A stretch of DNA of 64,000 bases. Origin: Eucalyptus grandis. Lineage: Eukaryota > Streptophyta > Magnoliopsida > Myrtales > Myrtaceae. The stretch spans positions 48,032,770 to 48,096,769 of the forward strand of contig NC_052622.1 in the NCBI RefSeq assembly GCF_016545825.1, given 5' to 3'. The notes under the pieces were generated by a model. It was not told the origin of the DNA. It did no database searches and saw nothing but the letters and a program-made list of their open reading frames with translations. Below, in pieces: positions 37,284 to 48,962 of this stretch; positions within the stretch are counted from its first letter, which is position 1; each line of letters opens with the position of its first letter. The translations under genes and the position numbers were made by a program.

Positions 37284-38267
37284 ATACTCGACCCACACGT
37301 AGCATTTATATGATGAAATGAGAAAGAATGTACGTCAAGCATTTAATGAGAAATGGTGCATGATTGGAGCCAAAAGAATCCAGCCTTGGATATGGGAGAT
37401 CACCATCCATGTGTTGACTTTTATGCACCTTTCTCAATTTTCAGCATGTAGTAGTTCTGAGGTGTTGAACGTCCAATTTTTTCCAACCTCGTTCATGCAC
37501 ATGGCCATGTGCATGCATGCCCATAGAAATTGGTGGACGCCCTTTGCTGCTTCAGAAGCCTATCTTGTAGGCGCTGAATCCCCTCTCCTCTCTTGGTCAT
37601 CTTTTGTGTGCTTCTTTTTGTACTTTGTTGATAAATGGAAAGAAAGGGACGACAGTAGCTATGTTCTAGGATGGTGCATGATGGTCATGTGCATATATCA
37701 TCTTCAAATGCATTGAGGAGCATGATATAGAAGTAGGTGCCGCCATTGAAATCCGCAGGAGTCTCCATTTGTCCTGTTCTCTTCCTATGCTCCTATAAAA
37801 GGAGGACATCGGAGGCCGTAGGGAAGCAAGCAAGAAGTGAGAGCTCAAGAGAGAAAGAGAGGCATGTGCTCAAAGAGAATTGTGCATAGAGTTGAGTCTG
37901 TCGAGTCGAGTTGTTAAACACTGTGGGTATTGGGTATATACTAAGGTTAGAAAACACTTGAGTGCGTGAGCAGTTATAATTCTATGATTCTCCAATTTAT
38001 AGTGAAGTATTTGCTGGCTCTCCCCATAAACGTAGGTTCCAACATTCAAACCGAATCACGTAACTTTTTAGTGCTATTTTATTGTTCCTCATTTTAATTT
38101 TTTGTTGGCTTATGTAGCTCCTGACATAATTGCAAAAGTTACCATTCGCTTCCGCCATGCCACCGATTACAACATATATCAACAAACATTGGACATTTGC
38201 TTCCCTCAATGCATTGATAAATATTAAATATTGCTAAAATCTCATTTTCATAACTCAATAATTGGTA

Positions 38268-38273
38268 TTTATT
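38268..38273 (-). terminator. Candidate poly(A) signal of HIPP-2
   Basis: The minus strand reads AATAAA about 120 nt after the HIPP-2 stop codon, the first such hexamer downstream. Plant signals are loose, so this is moderate evidence. Confidence 0.45.
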
Positions 38274-38392
38274 GAGGCAGTAAAGGAAATATCGTGCGGG
38301 AAGAAGATCCATGTCGTGATCCGACAGATCTCATAAAAACACCAAGTCGTGGAAATAAAGACCTGATTTTGACAAATACTTCAAAACTCTCC

Positions 38393-39903
38393 TCACATGA
38401 GCGTGCAGGAAGTGTCGCAGTCGTAACCGGCATTGGTGCATGCTGGCGGCCTTCCGTAGTCACAGCCATGCAGGGTCCATGATGAAGAGGCGTTTCCATA
38501 GCTGTAGCGATCGCAACACCACGGGTAAATGGGTCTCTGGCAACTGCACTCGTAGGCCGGCCTCCCGCACCCATAATGGCACATCGGTGGCCTCTTGCAT
38601 ATGCACTCGTGGGGTGGCCTCCCGCATCCATCAGCGCATATTGGTGGGCCTCCGCAGTGACAGTTACATGGACAGAACCAACCACAACCCCCATGATGAC
38701 ATGAGATACAAACATACACCTTCCCCATCATATACCCCGGTGGGTAACCTATCACCGGTGGAGGTTTTTTGGAGGGTTCTGGAGTTGGAAGTATAACCTC
38801 TTTTTTTTCTTCTGTTTTTTTTTCTTCTTTTTTTGGTTCTTTTTTTTTTGGTGGCTCGGGGGGTATGATGTCGATGCCTAAAATGAAAGCTCTTCCCTTG
38901 CAACATATCTTTTGCCGGACCTTCTCGGGATCGCAACCCACCACTTTGATCTTCACCTTGTTTTGTTTCTCGTCAAAGATTAGATCTTTTACTTCTGCAT
39001 TCACAAAGTATTATTAGCTTCAAGTAACACGAACACTCAGTGCTATTCGTCATAGATAGCAATAGGTAAAGATGCGCTATACAATAGATGTGATCGGTTT
39101 CCGATTCAGTCCAATGAAACCGGTTACTATTTTTTTTTTCATGTTTCCATCCATCTATCTTGTCATCCAAAGCATGACTAGAAACAAATTTAGAGCTTGA
39201 AATAAATCTTATGCTTCAATCCAAATATGTTATTATCCAATTATAAGCTCTTTATTTCCTCAAAAGCAATAAATTAAACCCACTAATTTTCTTGAAAAAA
39301 TAAAAATAATCAAAAAAGTATATTTAGTCAGTCCAATCCGATCCGATTCTCCCTTGGAATGGGGAACCAGACCACTGGACACCAATTTCACTTTTAAGAA
39401 CCAAGAACTAGACCAACACTCCTAGAAACCGCACCAAGCTGGCTAGTTCGGTTCTGATTTGGGCGGTTCCCAATTCGGACAGTCCATTTTGCACACACCT
39501 ATAGTACACAATAAAACTAACACACGTATTATGGAAAGAGGAAAGGGAAGAAAAAGAATTGATGCATACATCTATTATTCATTGACATGATAGGAGAAGT
39601 ACGCAGATTAATTAAATGAGGTAAAGGCAAGGGACTCACGAGGGATCTCACACAGGATTTTCTTGATCTTCTTGGAACAGCGACAACACTGAAGATCCAC
39701 TTTGATCACCATCTCCGTGACCTGTAACATTGAAAGCGAGCATAACAAAACTAGCTACAACATTGGGAAAGTATGGTCAAGAAGCTAAGTTCGAAAATTT
39801 AGATGAGAAGAACAGGAATAGAATCGAATAGAAGAAATCAAGAAGATCGATGAGATAGAGAGGCAAGCTGAGGTGAATGCGGATATTGCACCTGCTCTGC
39901 CAT
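38393..39903 (-). CDS. HIPP-2: HMA-domain isoprenylated protein with Cys-rich tail (231 aa)
   Basis: Exons 39892..39903 (MAEQ), 39640..39721 (82 bp) and 38393..38994 (602 bp) splice in frame with GT donors and CAG acceptors, giving 231 residues. HMA domain about residues 5-70, with CxxC in LQCCRCSKK. Then PPEPPKKKEPKKEEKK, a strongly charged linker, and a Cys-rich tail (about 21 Cys) with two 19-residue repeats (CADGCGRPPHECICKR and CHYGCGRPAYECSCQR). The C-terminus is CTLM, a CaaX box predicting prenylation and membrane attachment. HIPP proteins bind transition metals and act in metal handling and stress; the Pro-rich HMA protein Pi21 of rice affects blast susceptibility. The specific role here is not known. 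Intron lengths (170 and 645 bp) equal those of HIPP-1, showing a recent duplication. Confidence 0.92.
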
Positions 39904-39950
39904 GTTTCTTGAGCTAATAAGATGAACTGCCTCCTGAGCAAGTTCGCTTG

Positions 39951-39959
39951 CTTTAAATA
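39951..39959 (-). promoter_or_regulatory. Candidate TATA box of HIPP-2
   Basis: TATTTAAAG on the minus strand, 48 bp before the ATG, identical in sequence and position to HIPP-1. Confidence 0.45.
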
Positions 39960-42757
39960 GCGGAACGTGAAGGTTCATGCGGTGGTTTTGGTGTCGTTGT
40001 CGTGTTGAATATTAGGAAGAACATGCGTAACTCATGACGTTATAGTATTACATCACCAGATCACCTGCATTATTGGTCTTTCACTTGCTTTACCATCCAT
40101 TATCAAAAGAATTACACTCGATCATAGTCGGTACTAAACCAGAAACAGGAAAAGCACAGAGGCGACTGCTAGAATTTCTTGAGTGGGTGTGTTGGGTTGA
40201 ATCATATCATTTACACGTTCCGATGGTTTGCTCAGTACATGCAACGGAAATCGTATGGATTGCCCATCGAGTATGTTGCAAACTATTCGCTCGAACAGTA
40301 ATAAACAAAACAATAAGGTAACTTAGATATTGGATTCACTAGTTCAATCAGTGTGACTTACTTCACAGGGAGAGAAACATAGGGTTACTATAGATTAAAC
40401 GATACAAAGGAGATTAAAATCACATTTGAGTCACTCAAATAGGCTAGGTGTTTTTTAGCTTTCACCCACACCCAATAACTGGCATGATGTTTAATTCCCA
40501 TCTCTTTTCACAAAGGAGTTCACAAATCTCATCACAGGATTTATTAACTTCAAACACAAACTCGTTCTTTCATGGATGCACTTCACGATCAGCACTTGAA
40601 CTCCTGAAAATTCTCCATAAATTCTATTGGGAACCACTAAGCAGGAGACCACATTCTGATCATCAATGGCATTTAACAAATACGACCTCCTTGGAGAATA
40701 TTTATCTTAAACTTTTATAGGTGCATCTTAACAAAAGGATCGATGTAGAAAATATTATTTAGAGACACAATGCATCGAAGTTATGACAAACTTAACAATG
40801 CAAATCAGGCCTCATCTTCCTACCAAACCTCCACAACCCTCGGGAAAAAGTTATGAAATCTAAAAACTCTATCGAAAATCAGACTATTTATATGAAATGT
40901 GTTAAGGGTGATCGGTTTTAAGGTGAGGGTAGAAACCAGACCAAGTATAGTCGGTTACCAGATTGTGAAACTAGGAATTGGTCCACCCAGTCCTGAAACA
41001 AGACCAGACCAGACTGATTGGCCTTCGATCCTGAAACCGGTGATTTCTTGTTCTTCTTCTTATTTGTTTGATTTCTTCTATTCCCTAAAAGCAGGAGTTC
41101 TCTAATATTAAAAGAAAAATATTATTAATTACAGTTTGCTTCAGAATATATAAATAAATCATGGCTAGTCCGTCAATCCGATACTATTGGTCCGGTTCTT
41201 TACGTGGAAAGTAGCTTTTCAAACAAAAATAATAATAATATTTCGACCCAAAAAAAAAATAATAATAGTAATATGAAACCAAACTACATCAGGAAATCAA
41301 AGGATAGTCGAACAAAAACAAAGTTGAATAATTCGCCTACTGCACGTACACAATTTGGTCGGGATCATGTTGGTCGTTGGAATAATTCTATTTTGTTTCT
41401 CTCCATGCCATTCGCAGCCTTTCACTATTACGTTGATTTTTCCACGATTAAATAGAAGCTCTAGGATTGGGGACCGCGAATATAACAGTGGAATCCATCA
41501 GTGTAATGAGCACGAGCTATCGATTGGAAAGAACAAAGAAGCTTCCCTCATCAGCTTCCCGCGAATATTAAATAGACCGATTGTTTTTTTTCTTTCTTTC
41601 TTTCTTTTTACTTCTTCCTCAGCTGCTCGGGCAATCGACCAAACACAAAGGCTAGCGAGGCCTGCCCTAATCGAATTTGGAGAGGCTGACCTCGCTGGAA
41701 TTGCCCTCTTACGGACCAACAATCAGTGAAGGAAGAAGGGGAAAAAAGGAAACAAAACAAAAAATTAATTTTAAACTTCAAAAACTGTTCTCATTACTAC
41801 CGGCCATGTTACATAGGACGGCGGGCATTCGTGTTAGCAATTTCGAACCAAAATTAGCTGGATGGATCATATTGAGAAATTGTCAAAAGGTGAAAAGTTT
41901 TAGACAAAATTGGTATACAAATACAAAAGGCTTGGGATTTTTTTTTTTTGTATTTATTTTAAAAAAAGAGTTATTTAAAAGAAATAAACTCAAACAGATA
42001 ACATGGGAAATTAGCTACACCCATCAATAAGAGACAGAGACAGAGAGAAGAGGGGGTTGTTTCATGGAATGAAAAGGTTTGTCTTTCGGATGGGAAAGGG
42101 TCGAGTGAGAGAGAGCATGCGGCACTATATAATACTGATGGCCGACATCTACCCGGTCGACATCTACCCACCAGTTACCACTTAGCCCCACACGTTCGAT
42201 GCATCAGGTATCAAGGAAAAATATAACTTTGTTTCCTTTGTTTGGTACTCTCTCTATTTTGTCTTTCTTTCGTTCATGGCTCTTGTAATGATGTTAGATT
42301 TCAATTCCCATGCCTAAAATGTGGTTTTCTTGCTTCGCCATTTCCGTGTCAAAGTTGGTTCTCTCAAAAGTAGCGAGTCCAAAGTCAAGGATGAAATAGG
42401 AGCAACTTTTGTTTTTTCGTTTGACATCGAAAGATTTCACTAAATGTTACCAATTGTCAAACCACCATTAGACAAGAAAAAGTACTAATTTTTTCTTTCC
42501 AGATAATTTGTTGGTAACTTATTACGCTTTTATAAAATTTAATTGTTTTTATAGTTTGTAATATGAGACTGACTCGTGATCAATTACAATTGAAGATTGC
42601 AGAATTAATTGTTTTTGGCCATAAGCACGTAAAATTAATTTATCATGTTATTGATGCCAAGTTAGTGTTCTGAGGTGCAAATCTTTCTCTAAGGCCCAAA
42701 AAAAGAAGACGTTCTTTTATATGTTTGTATTATGTTTGGCTTGATCGAGTGAAATTC

Positions 42758-44404
42758 ACTATAGATCAAGCAATACAAGGAGATTACACACTCGAGTCAC
42801 TCAAACACTCTCTCGGTATTTCCCAAATCCCAATTTAATCTCAAACCAAGTGTTTATAAATAAACAACTCACTTTGAGATAAATTCACGGCACAAAATTA
42901 CTACGCATTCAAGGTCGAATAAAACACTCTACGTACATCAAACAAGAACAGCGTCTTCACGTACGTATCCTCTTCATAGGGCTTTTGCAAGCAGCGCGGA
43001 CGTGCGGCTATGTTGATCGTCGAACGTACATCTTCATACGTAGGGTTTTCTTTTCTTTTAAACCGACTTCACGCGCACGCCAAAGAAGGAAATCGTGTGC
43101 CCATGGTCAAATAGTTGACCTGGACCCACCAACGTTGGATTCACGCGTACATGTAGAGAGATTCCCCTTTTTATTTATCAGCTCATCCCTGTAATATATA
43201 GAGTGTGCGTGTGTGTGCCCAAGGTCAAACTTTTGACCTTGGGCCCACCACTTTAACAAATCTTCACGTGCAGGGCTTCTTCCTTCGCTTCTTCTACGTA
43301 GGGCTGCAGCGACATCCCTCGGAGGAAAAGAAAAACTTCGGTAGCTTCACTCCGAAGGAGAAAATTCATCTTTTAATTATTTCCTTCCTTTGTAAATCCA
43401 GCTCCAAAGGAGAAAATTCATCTTTTAATTATTTCCTTCTTTTGTAAATCCAACGAATCGCAGTTTTCCAAACGCTTAAACTTGAGTCATAATTTAACAA
43501 TTCTCCACCTTAGCTCGATATTTGAGCCAAATTACAATCGAGTCATTATCAGCTTGTGCGAGCATCATTATCGGCTTTTGTGAGTATTGTATGTCAGCTT
43601 GTGAGAACAATGATCGTTTATCACTTGTGAGAGCAACGATCCATTTATCAGATTGTGCGAGCTATCATCTATCTATCAGCTTGTGTGAGCTACCATCTAT
43701 ACGTATATCAGCTTGTGAGAGCATTGCATCCATTTCAACTTGTGTGAGCATTAATTGAATTGATGGATGAATAGATGGTATGGTTTGATATATGGTATGA
43801 TTTGATAGATGGTGTTGATCGTATAGAATCGATTGGATTGAATTGAATTGATGGACCGATGTGTGTCGGTAGTTTTAGCTTGTGCGAGCGATGATTGAAT
43901 ATGAATTGTACTGACGTGCAGGAAGGAACTGAGGTGAGGTAAGTCTTCTGACTTGTATGGTTAAGCCTCTAGGCGTATTTTCTTCCTAATTGGAGTTTAG
44001 GAGATAAACTTGCTGAGACATTGTCTCACCCCGTCGAGACTCAACATTTTCAAGTCCTTAAATGGCGGTCGTGCAGGACCTGAAGCCTCGGAGTCTGGGG
44101 AGGTGGAGACCAAAGGCTCGGCGAGCGTGTCCGACTAGTGGATCATAGGACAGTTCCCTTTTTGTTGAGCTGGTCTTTTTGTAGACAACCTGGTGTTATA
44201 TATATAAACCCATGTGTTTATAAATGGCATGTTTTGGTTGTGATTGGTTGCCTACTTTTCTATCCCAAGCTTTTGGTTGTCAGGGGTATTTGTTCGCTTC
44301 CGTATGCGTAATAAAATGAATGGGTTGGCAACGTGTCCTAAGACATCACAAATTTGTATCAACCATCGAGGGATTCGCAAGCACTCGAGGTTCGGGGCGT
44401 GACA
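42758..44404 (+). mobile_element. LTR-type remnant ending ggggcgtgaca, with preceding repeat-rich DNA
   Basis: The last 500 bases resemble the end of the 58851..62421 LTR: gaggtaagtcttctgact versus aaggtaagtcctttgacc, a shared gcatgcgtaataaaa-like stretch, and the terminal cggggcgtgaca. Block B resumes directly after it at 44405, so its right end is a true element end. Positions 42770..43500 contain other repeat-like DNA with many tacgt and cgtac motifs. No coding domain is seen. Confidence 0.5.
43545..43755. repeat. Imperfect minisatellite based on cagcttgtgagagca
   Basis: Seven or eight copies of a cagcttgtg(a/c/t)gag(c)a core, spaced about 26-38 bp, each followed by a catctat- or catccattt-like tail. 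A further isolated copy lies near 43876. Confidence 0.7.
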
Positions 44405-47395
44405 AGAAAACTAATGATTTTTTTTAAAACATTTTTCATAAAACGAAAACAACATGATTAGATTTGGGAAAATTAATTTCCTTTTTTTTTTCAAAAAGGA
44501 AATCACTTTCCCTTAATCCCAAATAAATGAAAATTAACCAATTTCTTTGAAAATAATTTTCATGAAAAATATCTTTCTTTATTATGAAACTTTCAATGAA
44601 ATAAACGCATCATTTATTTCTAATCCCATTTCCTTATATTGACAAACATGGCTTTGTACTTTGAGATATCAATTAGAATTTGTGGGAAAAAGTTGGTGGA
44701 CGTAATTGAATAATACGTCATATCAATTTGTGTTGCCTAACCTCTTTAAGATGGCAACTACAATTCCGACCGGACATGAAGTTTTTGCTTTGCATAGTAT
44801 TCCCTCAAATGCTTGGATGAATCTCAATCATTGATTTATAAAGATGAAGATTGTATATGCAATTGAGATTTGTCGAGATACCGAGTGTAGCAATGTATGG
44901 AATAGCATGTCTCCATCCTAATTTTATATATCTTCCGCACATTTTATAATCCTCAACAATGACCTTTTTGCTTTTAAAATCAAAAGCAAGACACTCATTT
45001 GGAGGCCTCATCAATTGAGTCTTTTGGTAGTATAGGAGAGAGAGTGAGGGAGGGTGGGAGAGGGAGAGAGGCGACTAGCCTTGGCAAAAAGATGTTTATT
45101 ATAATTTGTAATATTTTGTCATTCTCCATATTGATGCCTCGATATTAGTTAATGTCGAATTTCCTCTAATTTTTCGTTCTACAAGTCCTCAGGGATTGAG
45201 AATTATCGTTACAAAAAATTTGTTTTTAAGGATGAAGAAATGGTCTTTACCTCAATATTAGTTAACATCAAATTTCCCATCTAATTCCCCATCCTAAAAG
45301 TCCTCACGGATTGAAAATTGTCGCTACTAAAAATTTAAAATTCGCTTTTAAGGATGAAGAAATGTTCTTTACCACAATATTAGTCAACGTCAAATTTCCC
45401 CTCTAATTCCTCGTCCTAAAAGTCATCATGGATTGAAAATTGTCAGTTACCGTAAATTTGCTTTTAAGGATGAAGAGATGTTATTTCTAAAATGTGACAC
45501 AAGGGCTTTATGAGTGCACGTCTATAACGATCTTTCTTTAACGTCCAAAATGCATCTAATGAATATCATGGTCAGAAAGGAAGTTAGGACACTGGTCCAC
45601 CCACACCAAAACGAAGGACACTTTCTTGTAGCAACTGCTAAAACAAACTGAGCACATTAAGCGAACTTGAAGGATGCTCTTAGACACAATTAGGAGCCAC
45701 TTGTGTTCTAGTTAGACGTACCGAACCAAAGCTTTGCAACTAGATTAGTCACTATCTTTCACTGAAATTGGCACTTAGCTTTAGTCTAGCCAATATAGCC
45801 ATTTAAAAAGCAGGGCTATTATTTTGCTTGAGTTTCACTTTTCATAACATGTGAATTCTTTACATTGAGGATGAGGGGTACCATGACTTTGCATACTAAT
45901 GGTGATTTCATCAAGAAGTCATCTTCTTTAAGAAACAAAATTACAAAATCTATCTTCAACTTTACTTTCCACAATAAATATCCAAACTTTTGCAGTCCCA
46001 CACACCCCATTACCACGTTGTTAGATAGTATTGGGTCTCTCTTACTCCAAAAGTTAGTTTAAATGGTGAGGTCTTCCTCACATATAAAATGACCACTAAT
46101 TGGAACAACCTCATTAATCCCCCTCACATATCAAGCTTGGGTCGAAGCTGTGATAATCCATTACTCTCCCATGTGACTATTAGGTCTAGACTTCTTGGCA
46201 ATCTAGTCTCTGACATCAGTAATGGATGGTCTTCGGCCTCTCTCAACTAAAAAACTAACTCAAACGGTGAGACTTTTCCTCGCACTTATAAACTAACCAT
46301 TAGCTCCTTACAACCTTAATAATCTCCCTCTCACACAGCGGTTATGGGTCGGAGTCATAACAACGTGTAACTCTCCCTTGTGACTATTGGGCCCAAACTT
46401 GTTCGTAACCTGAACTCTAGTACAAGTGTTGGATAATGTTGAGCCTCTCTCACCCCCAAAAACTAGCTCAAAGAATGAAGCTTTCCCTCAAATTTATCAA
46501 TCAACCAACCCTTTTTATAACTGATGTGGAACAACCTCAACAATGCCCCAGGTCAAAGCTGCAACAACTTGTAACTCTTCTGTAACTATTGGGTCTAAAC
46601 CTGTTGGTAACTTGAGCTCCATACTAGTGTTAGGTGGTCTTTGGCCTCTTTTCCTTGTCACGACCTAATCCTCTTACGGGAGCAGAGCCGTTAGGTTTAG
46701 GGATATTATCAACTTCAGGCCGGTAGCCTTCCACTGACTCAAGCCCTCCCAAATCCATAGCTCGCATGATGTCAAACATTTAAAATTTGATCAATTAAGC
46801 CTATGTAAATTTTGACTAAGGTGTCTTCACTAGCCTTTTTGGAGTCAGCTAAAAACCCATTAAAGTACATGAGGATATCTTACTATTTATGTAATCACAA
46901 ATACCAAATTCGAGGACTTGACTACATTAGCCCTAAGACTAAAGCCTTTTTAGTACCTAACTTAATCATGCTAACTAATGCGTAGCAGCCTACAAAGAAT
47001 TTTAGGCATTGTCTTAACCATTTTAAAGCATGAAATAACATCATGGATATTAAAAAGTACAATCAAATTAATCATAAAGGAAAGCACACAAGCATCTTAA
47101 TATTATCCATAAAAAGAAAAAGACAATCCAAAATGAAAAGCCCTATTGTAAGCCTTAAAGGTCTGTCCAATTTTAAGTCTCAATTTTTAAGGGTCTCTAT
47201 TTTTTTTTTTTTTTTTCTAAATTTATTTTATTTTTTAGAATTTTCTGAATTTTTAATATTTTATTATTTTCTGGATTTTTTAATCATTTTCTAATATTTT
47301 ATTATTATTTTTAGATTCTCTAGATTTTTTATGAATTTTTTATTTTTCAAATTTTTTATGTTTTCCCAATTTTCTAATTTTTTAATGATTTTCTC
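44405..47395. repeat. Segmental duplication block B, copy 2 (non-coding)
   Basis: Same order and orientation as 18648..21640. It begins at the LTR remnant end and dissolves into T-rich DNA at about 47395. No coding sequence. Confidence 0.85.
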
Positions 47396-48962
47396 AAATT
47401 TCTAACTTTTCATTCATTTTTGAATTTTTATCATTTTTTATTTTTTAATAATTTTTAATTTTTCTAATCTTTTTAAATTTACTATCATTATTATATTCGG
47501 GGAATGACTTCGGACTATTTACCCTATCCGAACCATTGACCCAACCTAAATCTAGATCCGACTCGGTTGGATTTACAAAAAAAAAAAACCCAAAATTTCC
47601 TATTTTTTATTGTCTTTATTTTGATTTTCTTTTTATTTCTTTTTCTCTCTTTCGTCCTTTTCCAGTGCACATTCTTCTTCTAGTCATCTTCTTCTTCACC
47701 GAAGCGTGTCTTCTGCCACTCCAACTGAACAAACACCATTCAACACCATCAGAATGCGCCCTTGCTGCATCGCCTCCGGTGCCTACACCAACCAGCCATC
47801 ACCAACCACCAATCATCTATTCCAGCTGGCATTCATCACTTCCGGCCGCACACTCTTGCGACTGCAAAACAACAAAAAATATGCAAACAGAAGTCAAAGC
47901 TATTCAAACCTAGCATTTCTAACAATTAAACAACCACGAACACACTTAAAGTGAAGAGAAGCACTTACTTGAACGGCCCTGAATCGTAGGGCACACCGGC
48001 ATGAGAAGATTAGCTCCAGCAAGTTGGGATACACGACCAACACTGGAAAAGGATTTTTCACCAAATCGCATGAAAACATAGAGAAAACACGAAAAGTGAG
48101 ACAAGATTCATCAATGCAGAAGCAAATCTGAATCGATCTCAAGTTTAGATGTGATTCTCCCTTTGATTTTCTTTTAAGTATCTCATCAAACATTTGGTAT
48201 GGAACCTAACACAGGAGCTCAAGTTTAGATGTGGATCTCCCTCTCAATGAAGCCTTCTCTATGGCCGACCTCCCTCTCGTTCTGCCTATTCTCTCTGCGA
48301 TATATGGTTTCTGTCCGCGATCTGGTTTTGTGGAAAAACTGTCCTCGACCCGCCTCTCTCCTTTCGCTCAGCCGAAAAACTCTCTAGCTGGACTTTGCTC
48401 TCAGGCCAAAATTTTCCATTATGCCTCTCGCCCATTCCCCCACCTCTCCTCTGACGACAACTGGATTATTCCTTCTGCTTGCGTCACGGCGGTGGCGTCA
48501 CTCGCACGTCCTCCTTCCCTCTGCTGGGCGCGCGCGCGCGTGCGGAGGAGAGTAAATGGGTGATGAGCTGGGCCTTCTTTTGTTAGGATCTGATGTGGGC
48601 TCAAATCGTAGACTTAAAGGAATAAGGATAGATGGGCCACAAGAGACAAAAGGAAGATGGGTTAAAAATAGATGGGCTGAAAAAAAAAAAAAACATAGAA
48701 ATGCGCCAGGGAAAGTGAGTTAGACGCATGGGCTGAAAGAGATAAAAGAAATGGGCTGGCCATAAAGGATTAACAGGTCCGACACTTGCTAGAGAGAATG
48801 TGCTCCGAATTTTATTTCCATTTTTTTAATCTCTATTATATATATACACACACACACATTTTTTATTCTTTTTATCTTTTATCCTTCTTTTTTTCTTTTT
48901 TATATATATATATTGTAAAATGAATGGATACTTAAAACGTCGATAAAAATTTGGTGTCAACA
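47396..48962 (-). mobile_element. Probable Tat-like LTR fragment on the minus strand
   Basis: On the minus strand the right end reads TGTTGACACCAAATTTTTAT, like the start of the two Tat-like LTRs. A GC-rich, C/T-rich island (about 48230..48560, with a cgcgcgcgcgcg run at 48529) lies inside, as in those LTRs. Block C begins immediately after. The left limit is not defined and no partner LTR is present. (TA)n and (CA)n runs lie at 48836..48916. Confidence 0.45.

Larger units (their letters stand above)
24778..38126 (+). repeat. Copia 3' LTR, split by a 12.5-kb insertion
   Basis: The LTR starts TGTTAAATTATG at 24778, right after the pol remnant, and is interrupted at 24818/37284. It resumes with the duplicated atactc and runs to about 38126, ending near gctcctgaca. 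The 3' part has the usual copia LTR look: a promoter-like ctataaaagg at 37791 and the segment tgctggctctccccataaac near its end. The right boundary is approximate because no 5' LTR is available to compare. Confidence 0.6.
38270..42757. repeat. Segmental duplication block A, copy 2
   Basis: Direct-orientation counterpart of 1..5386. It lacks about 360 bp just after 40710 (present at 2480..2830) and the second local duplicate of copy 1. Its left limit is uncertain, because copy 1 runs off the window. From 39960 to 42757 no gene other than HIPP-2 is supported. Confidence 0.85.

Noticed and set aside
37318..37716. 132-codon plus-strand ORF after the Tat-like element
   Set aside because: Falls inside the copia 3' LTR, has no domain, and overlaps the LTR promoter region.
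48231..48563. 110-codon plus-strand ORF
   Set aside because: Lies in the C/T-rich island of a probable minus-strand LTR fragment; no domain.
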